DNA from: Christensenellaceae bacterium | GTDB taxonomy: Bacteria > Bacillota > Clostridia > Christensenellales > Aristaeellaceae | Reading direction: 5' to 3' | Assembly: GCA_017881705.1 (NCBI GenBank) | Contig: JADGQP010000141.1 | Coordinates: forward strand, 1 to 13,564 | Length of the DNA stretch: 13,564 nucleotides | Shown: positions 7,647 to 13,564 of the stretch, piece after piece | How positions within the stretch are numbered: position 1 is the first letter of the stretch | Layout: the number at the start of each line of letters is the position of its first letter | Program-made: the position numbers and the translations under genes | The notes under the pieces: generated by a model | What the model was told of the DNA's origin: nothing | Database searches by the model: none | Seen by the model: only the letters and a program-made list of their open reading frames with translations

Positions 7647-9563
7647 TCAGGCTCGCAGAGGCGTTTCCTCCAGGCGAAAGTATCGGGACGGCGACGCGAG
7701 GGGCATGAACGGCTTGCCCCCGTCCTCGTAAAACTTGCCGAAAAACTCGATGTATTGAAGGCGGCAGCTGTGGACATAGGCGCCGAAGATGTTGATGCCC
7801 GCGTTAAACAGGTGCCCGCCGATAAACACCAGCCCAGCCATCACTTTGCCCACGGGGCCGAAACCCGCCACAATCCCGACCAGAATGTTGATAACCATGC
7901 CGATTACACCAGTCGCCAATCCCATGCCAAACAGGCGGATATAGCTTAACAGGTCACTTAGCCAACTCGTAACGCCGTAAAGCGCGCCAAGGCCGCTGAT
8001 GAGGCGTTTCAAAGGGTTTCTGGATTTGGCGCGTCCCGCGAACACAACGATGATCGCCGCGCCCGCAATCGCCATAACCCGACCCACGTCGGGCTTAACT
8101 GCCAGCAATGCAAGGCCGACGATCAGCAAAAACCAGCTCAGCTGATCGGCAACCGCATCCAGCGGATGCCCGCGCCGTATGTTCATATACGCCGCCACGC
8201 CTAACCCCGCGAACAGGTGCACTGCACCCAAGCCAATGCAAAGGCCCATAACGGGCAGCGCGTTATTCATCGGGTCCAGCGGGGAGGGAAAAGGCGCGAA
8301 GCCAAACCAGCTGTTGTACATGGCGCCCCAAAACACCGTAGCGACGCCGCCCGCGCAGAGCAGCCACAACATTTTCCGGGAAGTTGGCGATGGCTTCAGC
8401 ACTTTTATCAGTATCAGCGTGACAATCGACATCATCAGGCCGTAACCCGCGTCGCTGACCATCATTCCCATAAAGTTGATAAAAAAAGGCGTCATGATCG
8501 CCGTAGGGTCGATACCGAAGGGCGAAGGTAACGCATAACTGGTCACAACCGACTCAAACGGTCGAAATACCGTCGCGTTTTGCAATATTACCGGCGGCTC
8601 TTCTCCCTCCGCGGGGTCATAGAATTCCAGCGCTGCCGACGGTGATACTTTTTTAAGCTGCTTTTCCACCTTCTCGGTCAACGGCGCGGGCACCCAACCC
8701 TGTAAAAAAAAGGTGCTCTGCGATGCCATAAAGTTTTTTGCCGCAAGAAGCCGAGCTTTGGCCACGCTCAGGATATCGTATAATTGTTTAAACGCGTTAA
8801 TTTCACCGGCATAGGCTGCCGTTCGCTCAAGTATTACCTTTTGCTTTTCCACTGTATCCCCGCGCTGCGCCTCCAGCTCGGTAAGCTGCTCCTGCGCCGT
8901 GGTGTCAAGTCTTGGCAGCGTTATGGCGGAAAAATTAGCATCTTTGAGCTTTTGCATCGTCTGCTCCTGTATGGAGCGGTGCATCAGTAAAGTCACGTAA
9001 GCCTGATCGCGTTCCTGTGAAACCGGCGTGATTTCGCACAGGTCGCCCAGCGTGTTCTCCGTAAGCCATTGGTCCAACGCCTTTTTAGGCACCGCGCCGG
9101 TCAATGCGACGGTGTTTCTGGTAGTGGCGATATCGCTTAGCTTCGCGGATAAACCGCGCCAAGGCAGAAGCTGTTCCCGCGCCGCGTCCACGCGCGCGGC
9201 CTGCCCGCGCAATTCCCCCGCCTCGCGATCCAGCGTTTCCAGGCTTTCCACGATGGCCATCAGTTCCGGCTGCCGGTCCAGAATCGCCAGCGCCTGCGTT
9301 TCGTCGATGGCGGGTTTGTCGGCCATCAGAGGCTTTTTGGTTTTATCGTAATGGTTTAATTTGCCGATCGCCCAGTAGATTCGGGCAATGGTTTCTTCCA
9401 GCGCGGGCAGTTCGCTTTCATCCGCAATCCGTTTAAACGTCGCGTCCTCCGTGTCCGATGGAACCAGATGAACGCAGCCGAGTTTTTGAATCTCGCGTAA
9501 AAGGGCAGGCTTGTCTCTATCCAGGGCAAGGATGTCCACATGCTTCATTTCAACGATCGCCAT
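7647..9563 (-). CDS. ntpI: V-type ATPase subunit I (membrane stator, ion channel half-sites)
   Basis: The a-type subunit: it anchors the outer stalks and provides the ion paths next to the K ring. It has 638 residues. The N-terminal half (1 to about 340) is cytoplasmic with coiled-coil stretches near 45-135 and 225-305. The second half has about eight membrane segments starting at TPFFINFMGMMVSDAGYGLM (358-377). The two key arginines are visible: Arg543 in LLSYIRLFGMGLATG and Arg601 in GAYVHSCRLQYIEFFGKFYEDGG. The ATG at 9563 overlaps the end of the G/H gene by 14 bases; AAAGGA lies nine bases upstream. A run of eight T in the coding strand (8704-8711) encodes Phe-Phe-Leu and does not break the frame. 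The last 18 residues form a polar tail. Confidence 0.96.
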   Translation of the reverse strand: MAIVEMKHVDILALDRDKPALLREIQKLGCVHLVPSDTEDATFKRIADESELPALEETIARIYWAIGKLNHYDKTKKPLMADKPAIDETQALAILDRQPELMAIVESLETLDREAGELRGQAARVDAAREQLLPWRGLSAKLSDIATTRNTVALTGAVPKKALDQWLTENTLGDLCEITPVSQERDQAYVTLLMHRSIQEQTMQKLKDANFSAITLPRLDTTAQEQLTELEAQRGDTVEKQKVILERTAAYAGEINAFKQLYDILSVAKARLLAAKNFMASQSTFFLQGWVPAPLTEKVEKQLKKVSPSAALEFYDPAEGEEPPVILQNATVFRPFESVVTSYALPSPFGIDPTAIMTPFFINFMGMMVSDAGYGLMMSIVTLILIKVLKPSPTSRKMLWLLCAGGVATVFWGAMYNSWFGFAPFPSPLDPMNNALPVMGLCIGLGAVHLFAGLGVAAYMNIRRGHPLDAVADQLSWFLLIVGLALLAVKPDVGRVMAIAGAAIIVVFAGRAKSRNPLKRLISGLGALYGVTSWLSDLLSYIRLFGMGLATGVIGMVINILVGIVAGFGPVGKVMAGLVFIGGHLFNAGINIFGAYVHSCRLQYIEFFGKFYEDGGKPFMPLASPSRYFRLEETPLRA

Positions 9564-9873
9564 CGTGTAAAATCCTTTCGAAAATCCGCTGCGCGGTCGT
9601 TTCCAACCGTTCGCGTGCTTTCCCCATCGTCACGGCCTGCCGACATTCCACATCAGCCTGTTGGTTCTGTATGCGGGCAGCGACGCTCGCGCGTTTTTCT
9701 TCAAGAATGCTCTGAACCATCGCGCGGTGTTCCAGCGCAACGGCGCGTTCATTTTCCTTGATATCGACCTGCGCGATCTTGACGATCTCTCTTGCCTGCC
9801 GCTGCGCCTCCTGAATGATCAGTTCGGCCTGTTCCTCGGCGGTGCGCACCGCCTCAAACACTTCTTTTGCCAT
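9550..9873 (-). CDS. ntpF: V-type ATPase peripheral stalk subunit, G/H (NtpF) type
   Basis: First ATPase gene of the operon. The 107-residue protein is almost wholly helical and highly charged (AKEVFEAVRTAEEQAELIIQ, then Ala/Arg/Glu-rich repeats), with no membrane segment, as expected for the thin partner of subunit E in the outer stalk. These proteins are poorly conserved, so identity rests mainly on position directly before subunit I, size, and the 'A...A...I..A..qA..i...A' coiled-coil pattern that resembles E. hirae NtpF. The ATG at 9873 has AAGGA nine bases upstream, and 24 bases separate it from the upp stop. The letter is that of the Enterococcus operon; other schemes call it subunit G or H. 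Confidence 0.85.
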   Translation of the reverse strand: MAKEVFEAVRTAEEQAELIIQEAQRQAREIVKIAQVDIKENERAVALEHRAMVQSILEEKRASVAARIQNQQADVECRQAVTMGKARERLETTAQRIFERILHDGDR

Positions 9874-9897
9874 GATATCTTTTCCTTGTCTGTTCGT

Positions 9898-10527
9898 TTA
9901 TTTGGTGCCGAAAAGTCGGTCGCCCGCGTCTCCCAGACCCGGAACGATGTAGCCGTGCTCGTTCAGTTTTTCATCCAGCGCGGCGACGAAAATATCCACG
10001 TCGGGATGATCGTGCTGAATGCGCTTAATCCCTTCCGGCGCAGCGATAAGGTTGACCAAACGGATTGATTTGCAGTTGCGCTGCTTGATAAACGATATCG
10101 CCGCGGACGCGCTGCCGCCCGTAGCCAGCATCGGATCCAGCACGATCAACTCGCGGTTTTCGCTGTCGTCGGGGAGTTTGCAGTAATATTCCACCGGCTG
10201 CAGCGTAATCGGGTCGCGGTATAGCCCGATATGCCCGATGCGCGCGGCGGGAATCAGCTTGGTAACGCCATCCACCATCCCCAGACCGGCGCGAAGAATA
10301 GGCACAATGGCAATCTTCTTGCCGCTGAGCATTCTGGTTCTGGTTTTACAAATGGGTGTTTCCACTTCCACCTCTTCGGTTGGCAGGTCGCGCGTTACCT
10401 CGTACACCATCAGCATGGATATCTCTTCCAGAAGCTCCCGGAACTCTTTAGCGCCGGTTTCTTTATTACGCATGATGCTCAGCTTGTGCTGAATCAGCGG
10501 ATGATCTAGAACGTGGACTTTACTCAA
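9898..10527 (-). CDS. upp: Uracil phosphoribosyltransferase
   Basis: Pyrimidine salvage enzyme joining uracil and PRPP to give UMP and pyrophosphate in the cytoplasm. The 209-residue protein has the standard length and all main blocks: ILRAGLGMVDG (77-87), the PRPP loop VLDPMLATGGSA (129-140), and the C-terminal uracil-binding GYIVPGLGDAGDRLFGTK. It starts with TTG at 10527, not ATG: AAGGAGG sits seven bases upstream, the second codons read SKVHVLDHPLIQHKL as in other Upp proteins, and the next Met is residue 19. The stop is 24 bases before the first ATPase gene with no terminator between, so upp probably heads the ATPase transcript. In many Bacillota upp precedes the F-type atp operon; here the neighbour is V-type. 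Confidence 0.97.
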   Translation of the reverse strand: MSKVHVLDHPLIQHKLSIMRNKETGAKEFRELLEEISMLMVYEVTRDLPTEEVEVETPICKTRTRMLSGKKIAIVPILRAGLGMVDGVTKLIPAARIGHIGLYRDPITLQPVEYYCKLPDDSENRELIVLDPMLATGGSASAAISFIKQRNCKSIRLVNLIAAPEGIKRIQHDHPDVDIFVAALDEKLNEHGYIVPGLGDAGDRLFGTK

Positions 10528-10592
10528 TTTGGAACCTCCTTATCAGTCGAAAGGCAAATTTCATGAAGCGCCCTCGGCGTTGTTTTATTCAT
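10524..10592 (-). CDS. Possible 22-residue leader peptide overlapping the upp start
   Basis: An open frame begins with ATG at 10592 and ends with TGA at 10526-10524, so its stop shares bases with the TTG of upp (TTGA). A weak AGGG lies seven bases before its ATG, within the predicted upp leader RNA. The peptide begins MNKTTPRALHE and resembles nothing I recognise. It could couple translation into upp, or be chance: a frame of this length is common. A small CGCC-GAG-GGCG hairpin lies within it. Confidence 0.22.
   Translation of the reverse strand: MNKTTPRALHEICLSTDKEVPN
10535..10541 (-). promoter_or_regulatory. Strong ribosome-binding site for the TTG-started upp
   Basis: The minus strand reads AAGGAGG here, about seven bases before TTG at 10527. 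The near-perfect site makes up for the weak start codon and fixes the upp start. It also lies inside the possible leader frame at 10524-10592. Confidence 0.8.
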
Positions 10593-10615
10593 TTATAAAC
10601 CCTATACTGGATAAT

Positions 10616-10642
10616 ATTATACTAGTTACGACGGTTTGGCAA
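10616..10642 (-). promoter_or_regulatory. Likely promoter of the upp-ATPase operon
   Basis: The minus strand has TTGCCA (10642-10637) as the -35 box and a perfect TATAAT (10621-10616) as the -10 box, with 15 bases between. That is short, but a shifted TAATAT two bases on gives 17. Transcription would begin near 10609 and give a leader of about 80 bases before upp. The -35 box lies in the right arm of a palindrome at 10635-10650. Confidence 0.5.
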
Positions 10643-10650
10643 GCGCCAAA
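10635..10650. repeat. Perfect 6-base-pair palindrome overlapping the upp -35 box
   Basis: TTTGGC-AAGC-GCCAAA is a perfect inverted repeat with a four-base centre. No T-run follows on either strand, so it is not a terminator. As DNA it could be an operator for the upp promoter; it also falls inside the codons of the gene remnant, so it may be chance. Confidence 0.4.
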
Positions 10651-10717
10651 TCATCCATCTTCGACAGATAATCCTCCATGGTTGGCAAGGTTTCAAAAAC
10701 GACGTCCGGATAATCGG

Positions 10718-10742
10718 ATCCGCCGACATCGGCGCGGCGGAT
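10718..10742. repeat. Perfect 8-base-pair inverted repeat in the divergent intergenic region
   Basis: ATCCGCCG at 10718-10725 is matched by CGGCGGAT at 10735-10742 with nine bases between. A competing shorter repeat, CGCCGA-CA-TCGGCG, lies at 10721-10734. No T-run follows on either strand. It sits at the 5' end of the gene remnant. Confidence 0.5.
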
Positions 10743-10748
10743 GTTCAC

Positions 10749-10850
10749 TGTTTATTACACTCGCATATCGCTTACACACGTCCATCTGTCTAACAATTTA
10801 TCAAAAAAAGCGTTTATCTGAATTTCATTTGTAAAAGAAAAAAATAACAC
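10749..10850. other. A/T-rich spacer upstream of the gntR promoter
   Basis: No gene is visible here. The A-rich tract just before the -35 box (about 10833-10848) is placed like an UP element. TACACT (10756-10761) and TACACA (10773-10778) are repeated in the same direction 17 bases apart; both resemble the half-site of the operator at 10882-10906. Confidence 0.4.
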
Positions 10851-10878
10851 TTGACAAGTTTTGTGAATTCAGTATAAT
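10851..10878 (+). promoter_or_regulatory. Consensus sigma-A-type promoter of the regulator-ABC operon
   Basis: Perfect TTGACA (10851-10856) and perfect TATAAT (10873-10878) are separated by 16 bases, with an A-rich tract upstream. Start of transcription is expected near 10885, giving a leader of about 40 bases before the gntR ATG. So strong a promoter suggests the operon is held down by a repressor. Confidence 0.9.
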
Positions 10879-10881
10879 TTA

Positions 10882-10906
10882 AGTGTACTAATACTCATGG
10901 TACGAT
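10882..10906 (+). promoter_or_regulatory. YtrA-type operator over the transcription start
   Basis: AGTGTA (10882-10887), 13 bases, then TACGAT (10901-10906). The Bacillus subtilis YtrA operator is AGTGTA-N13-TACACT, so the first arm and the spacing match exactly and the second arm matches four of six. The inner bases extend it: GTAC on both sides. It covers the predicted start site, where bound repressor would block transcription. The next gene encodes a YtrA-like protein, so autoregulation is likely. Confidence 0.65.
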
Positions 10907-10924
10907 TAAGAAAGGAACCTGCTC

Positions 10925-11380
10925 ATGTTTCAAATCGATCGTTTCGGAAGGCAACCCATTTACGAGCAGATCATCGATCAGGTGGAGCAGCTCGTCGCTT
11001 CCGGCGTGCTGAAGCCCGACGATCAACTGCCCAGCGTGCGCGCCCTCAGCCAAACGCTGTCGGCCAACCCCAACACGCTGCAAAAGGCTTATGCGGAACT
11101 GGAGCGTCGCGGCATCACCACGGGCGTTCCCGGCAGCGGGCGTTTCATCAGCAAAAACGCATCGCGCCTTGTAAGCGAGGCCAGGGAAACACTGCTTGCG
11201 GAAATCACGGTTATCGGCCATAAGCTCCAAACAGCCGGCATCCCAAAGTCCAGAGCCATCAATGCGCTGGAGGAAGCGTATGCCACTTCTGCGCCCAATG
11301 CGGAAGCCAAGGCGGACGCCAAACAACCCACTAAAGAAGATATGCCGCAAGGCGTATCCGGAAAGGACGCAATGCTGTGA
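10925..11380 (+). CDS. GntR-family repressor, YtrA subfamily
   Basis: DNA-binding regulator, probably a dimer, expected to repress its own operon. It has 151 residues: the winged helix-turn-helix spans about 1-77 and contains PIYEQIIDQVEQLVASGVLK and then QLPSVRALSQTLSANPNTLQ, the usual GntR pattern. It has only a short helical region after that (80-121) rather than a ligand-binding FadR or HutC domain, which marks the YtrA group. That group is typically encoded with ABC exporters, as here. The last 30 residues are an Ala/Lys/Asp-rich tail beyond the usual length. The ATG at 10925 has AAAGGAA seven bases upstream. The stop overlaps the ATPase GTG by three bases. The inducing signal is unknown; in relatives it is often cell-wall-active antibiotics. 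Confidence 0.93.
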   Translation: MFQIDRFGRQPIYEQIIDQVEQLVASGVLKPDDQLPSVRALSQTLSANPNTLQKAYAELERRGITTGVPGSGRFISKNASRLVSEARETLLAEITVIGHKLQTAGIPKSRAINALEEAYATSAPNAEAKADAKQPTKEDMPQGVSGKDAML

Positions 11381-12288
11381 TTATTGCAAACGATCTTACA
11401 AAGAAGTTCTCGGACACCGTCGCCCTGGACGGATTAAACTGCCATATCCAGGATGGCTGCGTCTACGGTTTGGTAGGTGCCAACGGCGCCGGAAAGTCTA
11501 CGTTCCTTCGGCTTGCCAGCGGCGTATACCGTCCGGATCGGGGCTCAATCAAATTCAACGATCAGGATATTTTCGAGAACACGGCAGTCAAAAAGCGCTT
11601 CGCTTTTGTGGCGGATGAGTTTTGGACTTTGCCCCAAAGCAACATGCGCCGCATGGCGGATCTGTACGCGAGCGCCTACGATACCTTCAGTATGAAGAAG
11701 TTTAGCGCTCTGGCATCGGAATTCGGGCTGAAAACCGACCGGCTCCTTTCCACCTTCAGCAAGGGTATGCGCCGCCAGGCTGCGACCATTCTGGCGCTGT
11801 CCACGGGCGCGGAGTATTACTTCTTTGATGAAACCTTCGACGGGCTGGATCCTGTGATGCGCAACCTGGTGAAGCAAAAGCTGTATGCCGAAGTGTTCGA
11901 CCGCGGCGCCACAGTGATTATCACCAGCCATTCACTCCGGGAACTGGAGGACACCTGCGACCAGCTCGCTCTGCTCTATAACGGCGGCGTGGTGCTGGAA
12001 AGCGACGTAAGCGAGTTAAAAACCTCGCTGTATAAAATTCAGGTTGCCTTTACCGATGAATATGACCAAAGCGCGTTTGCCGGGCTGGACATACTTTCGC
12101 AAACGCGTCAGGGCAGCGTAACCACGCTGATTGTTCGCGGCGATAAGGAAAAGAGCCGGTCGATCCTCGCGGCACACTCCCCGCTGCTGCTGGAGTCGCT
12201 GCCCCTAACGCTGGAAGAGGTTTTCATTTACGAAATGGAAGCGCTCGGTTATGCGTTCGACTCGGCTCAAGGAGGGAAAAAGGAATGA
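11377..12288 (+). CDS. ABC transporter ATP-binding protein of a YtrA-linked exporter
   Basis: ATPase for the following permease. It has 303 residues. The nucleotide-binding domain (1-215) has Walker A GANGAGKST (34-42), signature SKGMRRQ (128-134), Walker B YYFFDET (147-153) with Glu152, D-loop FDGLDP and switch His185. The residue after the Walker B Glu is Thr instead of Pro, and the Q-loop reads VAD (Asp80) instead of ending in Gln. The C-terminal region (about 215-303) is an extra domain ending in LPLTLEEVFIYEMEALGY, as in BcrA/YtrB-like ATPases. It starts with GTG at 11377 in a four-base GTGA overlap with gntR; AAAGGA lies nine bases upstream. The end overlaps the permease ATG (ATGA). Confidence 0.93.
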   Translation: MIIANDLTKKFSDTVALDGLNCHIQDGCVYGLVGANGAGKSTFLRLASGVYRPDRGSIKFNDQDIFENTAVKKRFAFVADEFWTLPQSNMRRMADLYASAYDTFSMKKFSALASEFGLKTDRLLSTFSKGMRRQAATILALSTGAEYYFFDETFDGLDPVMRNLVKQKLYAEVFDRGATVIITSHSLRELEDTCDQLALLYNGGVVLESDVSELKTSLYKIQVAFTDEYDQSAFAGLDILSQTRQGSVTTLIVRGDKEKSRSILAAHSPLLLESLPLTLEEVFIYEMEALGYAFDSAQGGKKE

Positions 12289-13564
12289 AAATGTATAAAG
12301 AATCACTGCGAAAACTTGCGCCCGTAGGGATTCCTCTGGCGGTTGCGACGCTCTTGTATACGCTGATCACCAACGGGCAAAACTGCTTCGGCTCCGTTAC
12401 CATCAGCCAATCCACTTCGGCTGTAGGGCTTACGCCGGTGCTTGTGTACTATGTGTTCACTGCTGTCGTGTTCGCATTCTATGGTTTCTTCTACCTGTTC
12501 AAACGTTCCGCCAGCGATCTGTACCACAGCATCCCCGTTTCACGGCTGGACCTGTACCTGTCGGTCACGCTGGGTACGGCCACATGGATGGGCGCTACCA
12601 TCGTGCTCAACGTACTGCTGACGCTCGCGCTTTACGTTATCGGCGGCTGCCCGTTCGTTCCCGCGTACATACCGCTTAGCATACTGTTTTACTTTGTGGC
12701 TTCCATGCTGGTGTATGCGGCTGCGGCCATCGGCTGCGCGCTGTCCGGCACGTTCCTCACGGCAGCGGCTTCCACGGGCGTGGTGCTGTTTTTGCCGCGT
12801 TTCGTGCAGTTCATTATCGCCCGCGGCATTGTTGCCAATGTGTCCATCATCGGCTGGATGGACGTGGGTGCGCTGCTTAATCCCATGACCAACGTAGCTA
12901 CCGGGCTGGTTGTGATGCAAACACGCAATGTATTCATTACCCAGATCATCGCGCTGCCCAACATTCTATATTCGCTTGTCCCCATGGCCCTGGAACTGGC
13001 CCTCGCCGCTTGGCTGTTTATGCGCAGGCCCAGCGAAACCGCGGACCACGGCGCCGCGTACAAGGGCTGGTCCATAGCGGCAGGCGCGATGCTTGCCTTT
13101 GCGTTGCTGCTGCTGGTGACTGTGGACAGCAAACCTATGGTTTCCGTATATAGTTTTGCTATCGCCGCCATATCGCTGCTTGTGTACGCTCTGTACGAGT
13201 ATATTTCGATGCGTAACATTAAGCAGACCCTCAAGGCACTTCCCTATTTTCTGTTATCAGCCGTGCTGGCGTTCTGTGTATCGCTCGGCATCCAATCTTC
13301 AGTCAGCAGCGCGCTGAACTTCACCCCCGCCCCAGCCGAAATCGCTTCCGTTTCCTTCCGCGGTCACGACACCGTGCACGGGGATCTTGATTTCGACTCG
13401 ATCGACCTGCGCAAGATTACGTTTGACAACGCAGATCTGATCAATTATGTGTCCGACAATCTCTCCGACGCCGTGGAACAGGTTAAAGCCAACCTGAAGG
13501 GTGATTACAGCTATTCCAACACATACGACAGCAGCGCGGTACGGGTAATCGAACCGGTTGCCAT
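12285..13564 (+). CDS. Large multi-pass ABC permease (cut by window edge)
   Basis: Membrane partner of the ATPase before it. It runs through the right edge with 426 codons visible and no stop. ATG at 12285 lies in an ATGA overlap with the ATPase stop; GGAGGG eight bases upstream supports it. About nine hydrophobic segments are visible, near 13-30, 50-72, 93-119, 129-153, 155-180, 221-246, 262-281, 287-304 and 318-338. A polar domain begins at about 345 and would lie outside the membrane. A cytoplasmic-loop motif, FKRSASDLYHSIPVSRLDLY (72-91), is typical of permeases encoded next to YtrA-type regulators (the 'RS.SDFYHsLP..R' pattern). The substrate is unknown; antibiotic or cell-envelope stress export is the usual role of such operons. 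Confidence 0.85.
   Translation, partial: MKMYKESLRKLAPVGIPLAVATLLYTLITNGQNCFGSVTISQSTSAVGLTPVLVYYVFTAVVFAFYGFFYLFKRSASDLYHSIPVSRLDLYLSVTLGTATWMGATIVLNVLLTLALYVIGGCPFVPAYIPLSILFYFVASMLVYAAAAIGCALSGTFLTAAASTGVVLFLPRFVQFIIARGIVANVSIIGWMDVGALLNPMTNVATGLVVMQTRNVFITQIIALPNILYSLVPMALELALAAWLFMRRPSETADHGAAYKGWSIAAGAMLAFALLLLVTVDSKPMVSVYSFAIAAISLLVYALYEYISMRNIKQTLKALPYFLLSAVLAFCVSLGIQSSVSSALNFTPAPAEIASVSFRGHDTVHGDLDFDSIDLRKITFDNADLINYVSDNLSDAVEQVKANLKGDYSYSNTYDSSAVRVIEPVA

Larger units (their letters stand above)
10626..10748 (-). pseudogene. 40-codon remnant of a gene's 3' end, upstream of upp
   Basis: A minus-strand frame from GTG at 10748 to TAA at 10626 reads like protein: after NIRRADVGGS it continues DYPDVVFETLPTMEDYLSKM and ends DDLALAKPS. 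About two thirds of third codon positions are G or C, like the neighbouring genes, while the flanking DNA is A/T-rich. There is no ribosome site before the GTG, and an in-frame TAA lies two codons upstream, so it looks like the surviving tail of a lost gene rather than a working one. The 'YPD.VFETL..M..YL' ending faintly recalls the end of HAD-type phosphatases, but that is a guess. Its end overlaps the upp promoter. Confidence 0.35.

Noticed and set aside
8704..8711. Run of eight A/T inside the subunit I gene, considered as a slippage or frameshift site
   Set aside because: The frame is intact on both sides and gives the normal protein; no alternative product of interest follows in the shifted frames.
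10718..10742. The strong inverted repeat considered as a terminator
   Set aside because: No run of T follows on either strand and no gene ends there, apart from the uncertain remnant that starts beside it.
12689..13234. A 181-codon minus-strand frame opposite the right permease
   Set aside because: The plus strand here is the continuous permease frame, joined by an ATGA overlap to its ATPase. The antisense product has no recognisable features.
1..13564. CRISPR arrays, tRNA or rRNA genes, insertion sequences, prophage or defence genes
   Set aside because: No spaced repeats, no clover-leaf-like blocks, no transposase or integrase and no terminal repeats were seen. The only regions without genes are short, and the largest is described feature by feature.

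Overview
The window looks like part of a low-to-mid GC3, overall moderately GC-rich Bacillota chromosome, most likely a fermentative anaerobe of the Clostridia. The evidence is a bacterial V/A-type ATPase operon in the Enterococcus ntp gene order, strong AGGAGG-type ribosome sites with GTG and TTG starts, a GntR/YtrA-type regulator with its ABC exporter, and perfect sigma-A-like promoter hexamers. No organism can be named from this sequence alone.

Layout. Positions 1-1186 (minus strand) hold an ABC exporter: an ATPase followed three bases later by an ABC-2 type permease that runs off the left edge. A rho-independent terminator at about 1273-1309 separates it from the block upstream. Positions 1320-10527 (minus strand) are one tightly packed operon, read right to left: upp (uracil phosphoribosyltransferase), then the V-type ATPase subunits G/H, I, K, E, C, F, A, B and D. 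Most junctions overlap or are shorter than 25 bases. The exception is the 65-base gap before the K (membrane ring) gene. Positions 10528-10924 are a divergent intergenic region. It holds the likely upp promoter, a possible 22-codon leader frame, a 40-codon gene remnant, inverted repeats, and a consensus promoter with a YtrA-like operator. Positions 10925-13564 (plus strand) hold a GntR/YtrA-type repressor, an ABC ATPase and a large multi-pass permease that runs off the right edge. These three genes are joined by 4-base start/stop overlaps.

How it works together. Subunits A and B form the catalytic hexamer, D and F the central shaft, C the socket onto the ring, E and G/H the peripheral stalks, and I plus the K ring the ion path. 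The K protein keeps all five residues known to coordinate Na+ in the Enterococcus hirae ring, so a sodium-coupled enzyme is predicted. The right-hand cluster looks like an autoregulated exporter, with the repressor binding next to the start site of its own promoter.

The points most worth a second look are upp heading a V-type rather than an F-type ATPase operon, the Na+ signature, the possible pairing that hides the K ribosome site, the YtrA-like operator, and the gene remnant plus leader frame in front of upp. I do not see a clearly new defence or mobile system here.
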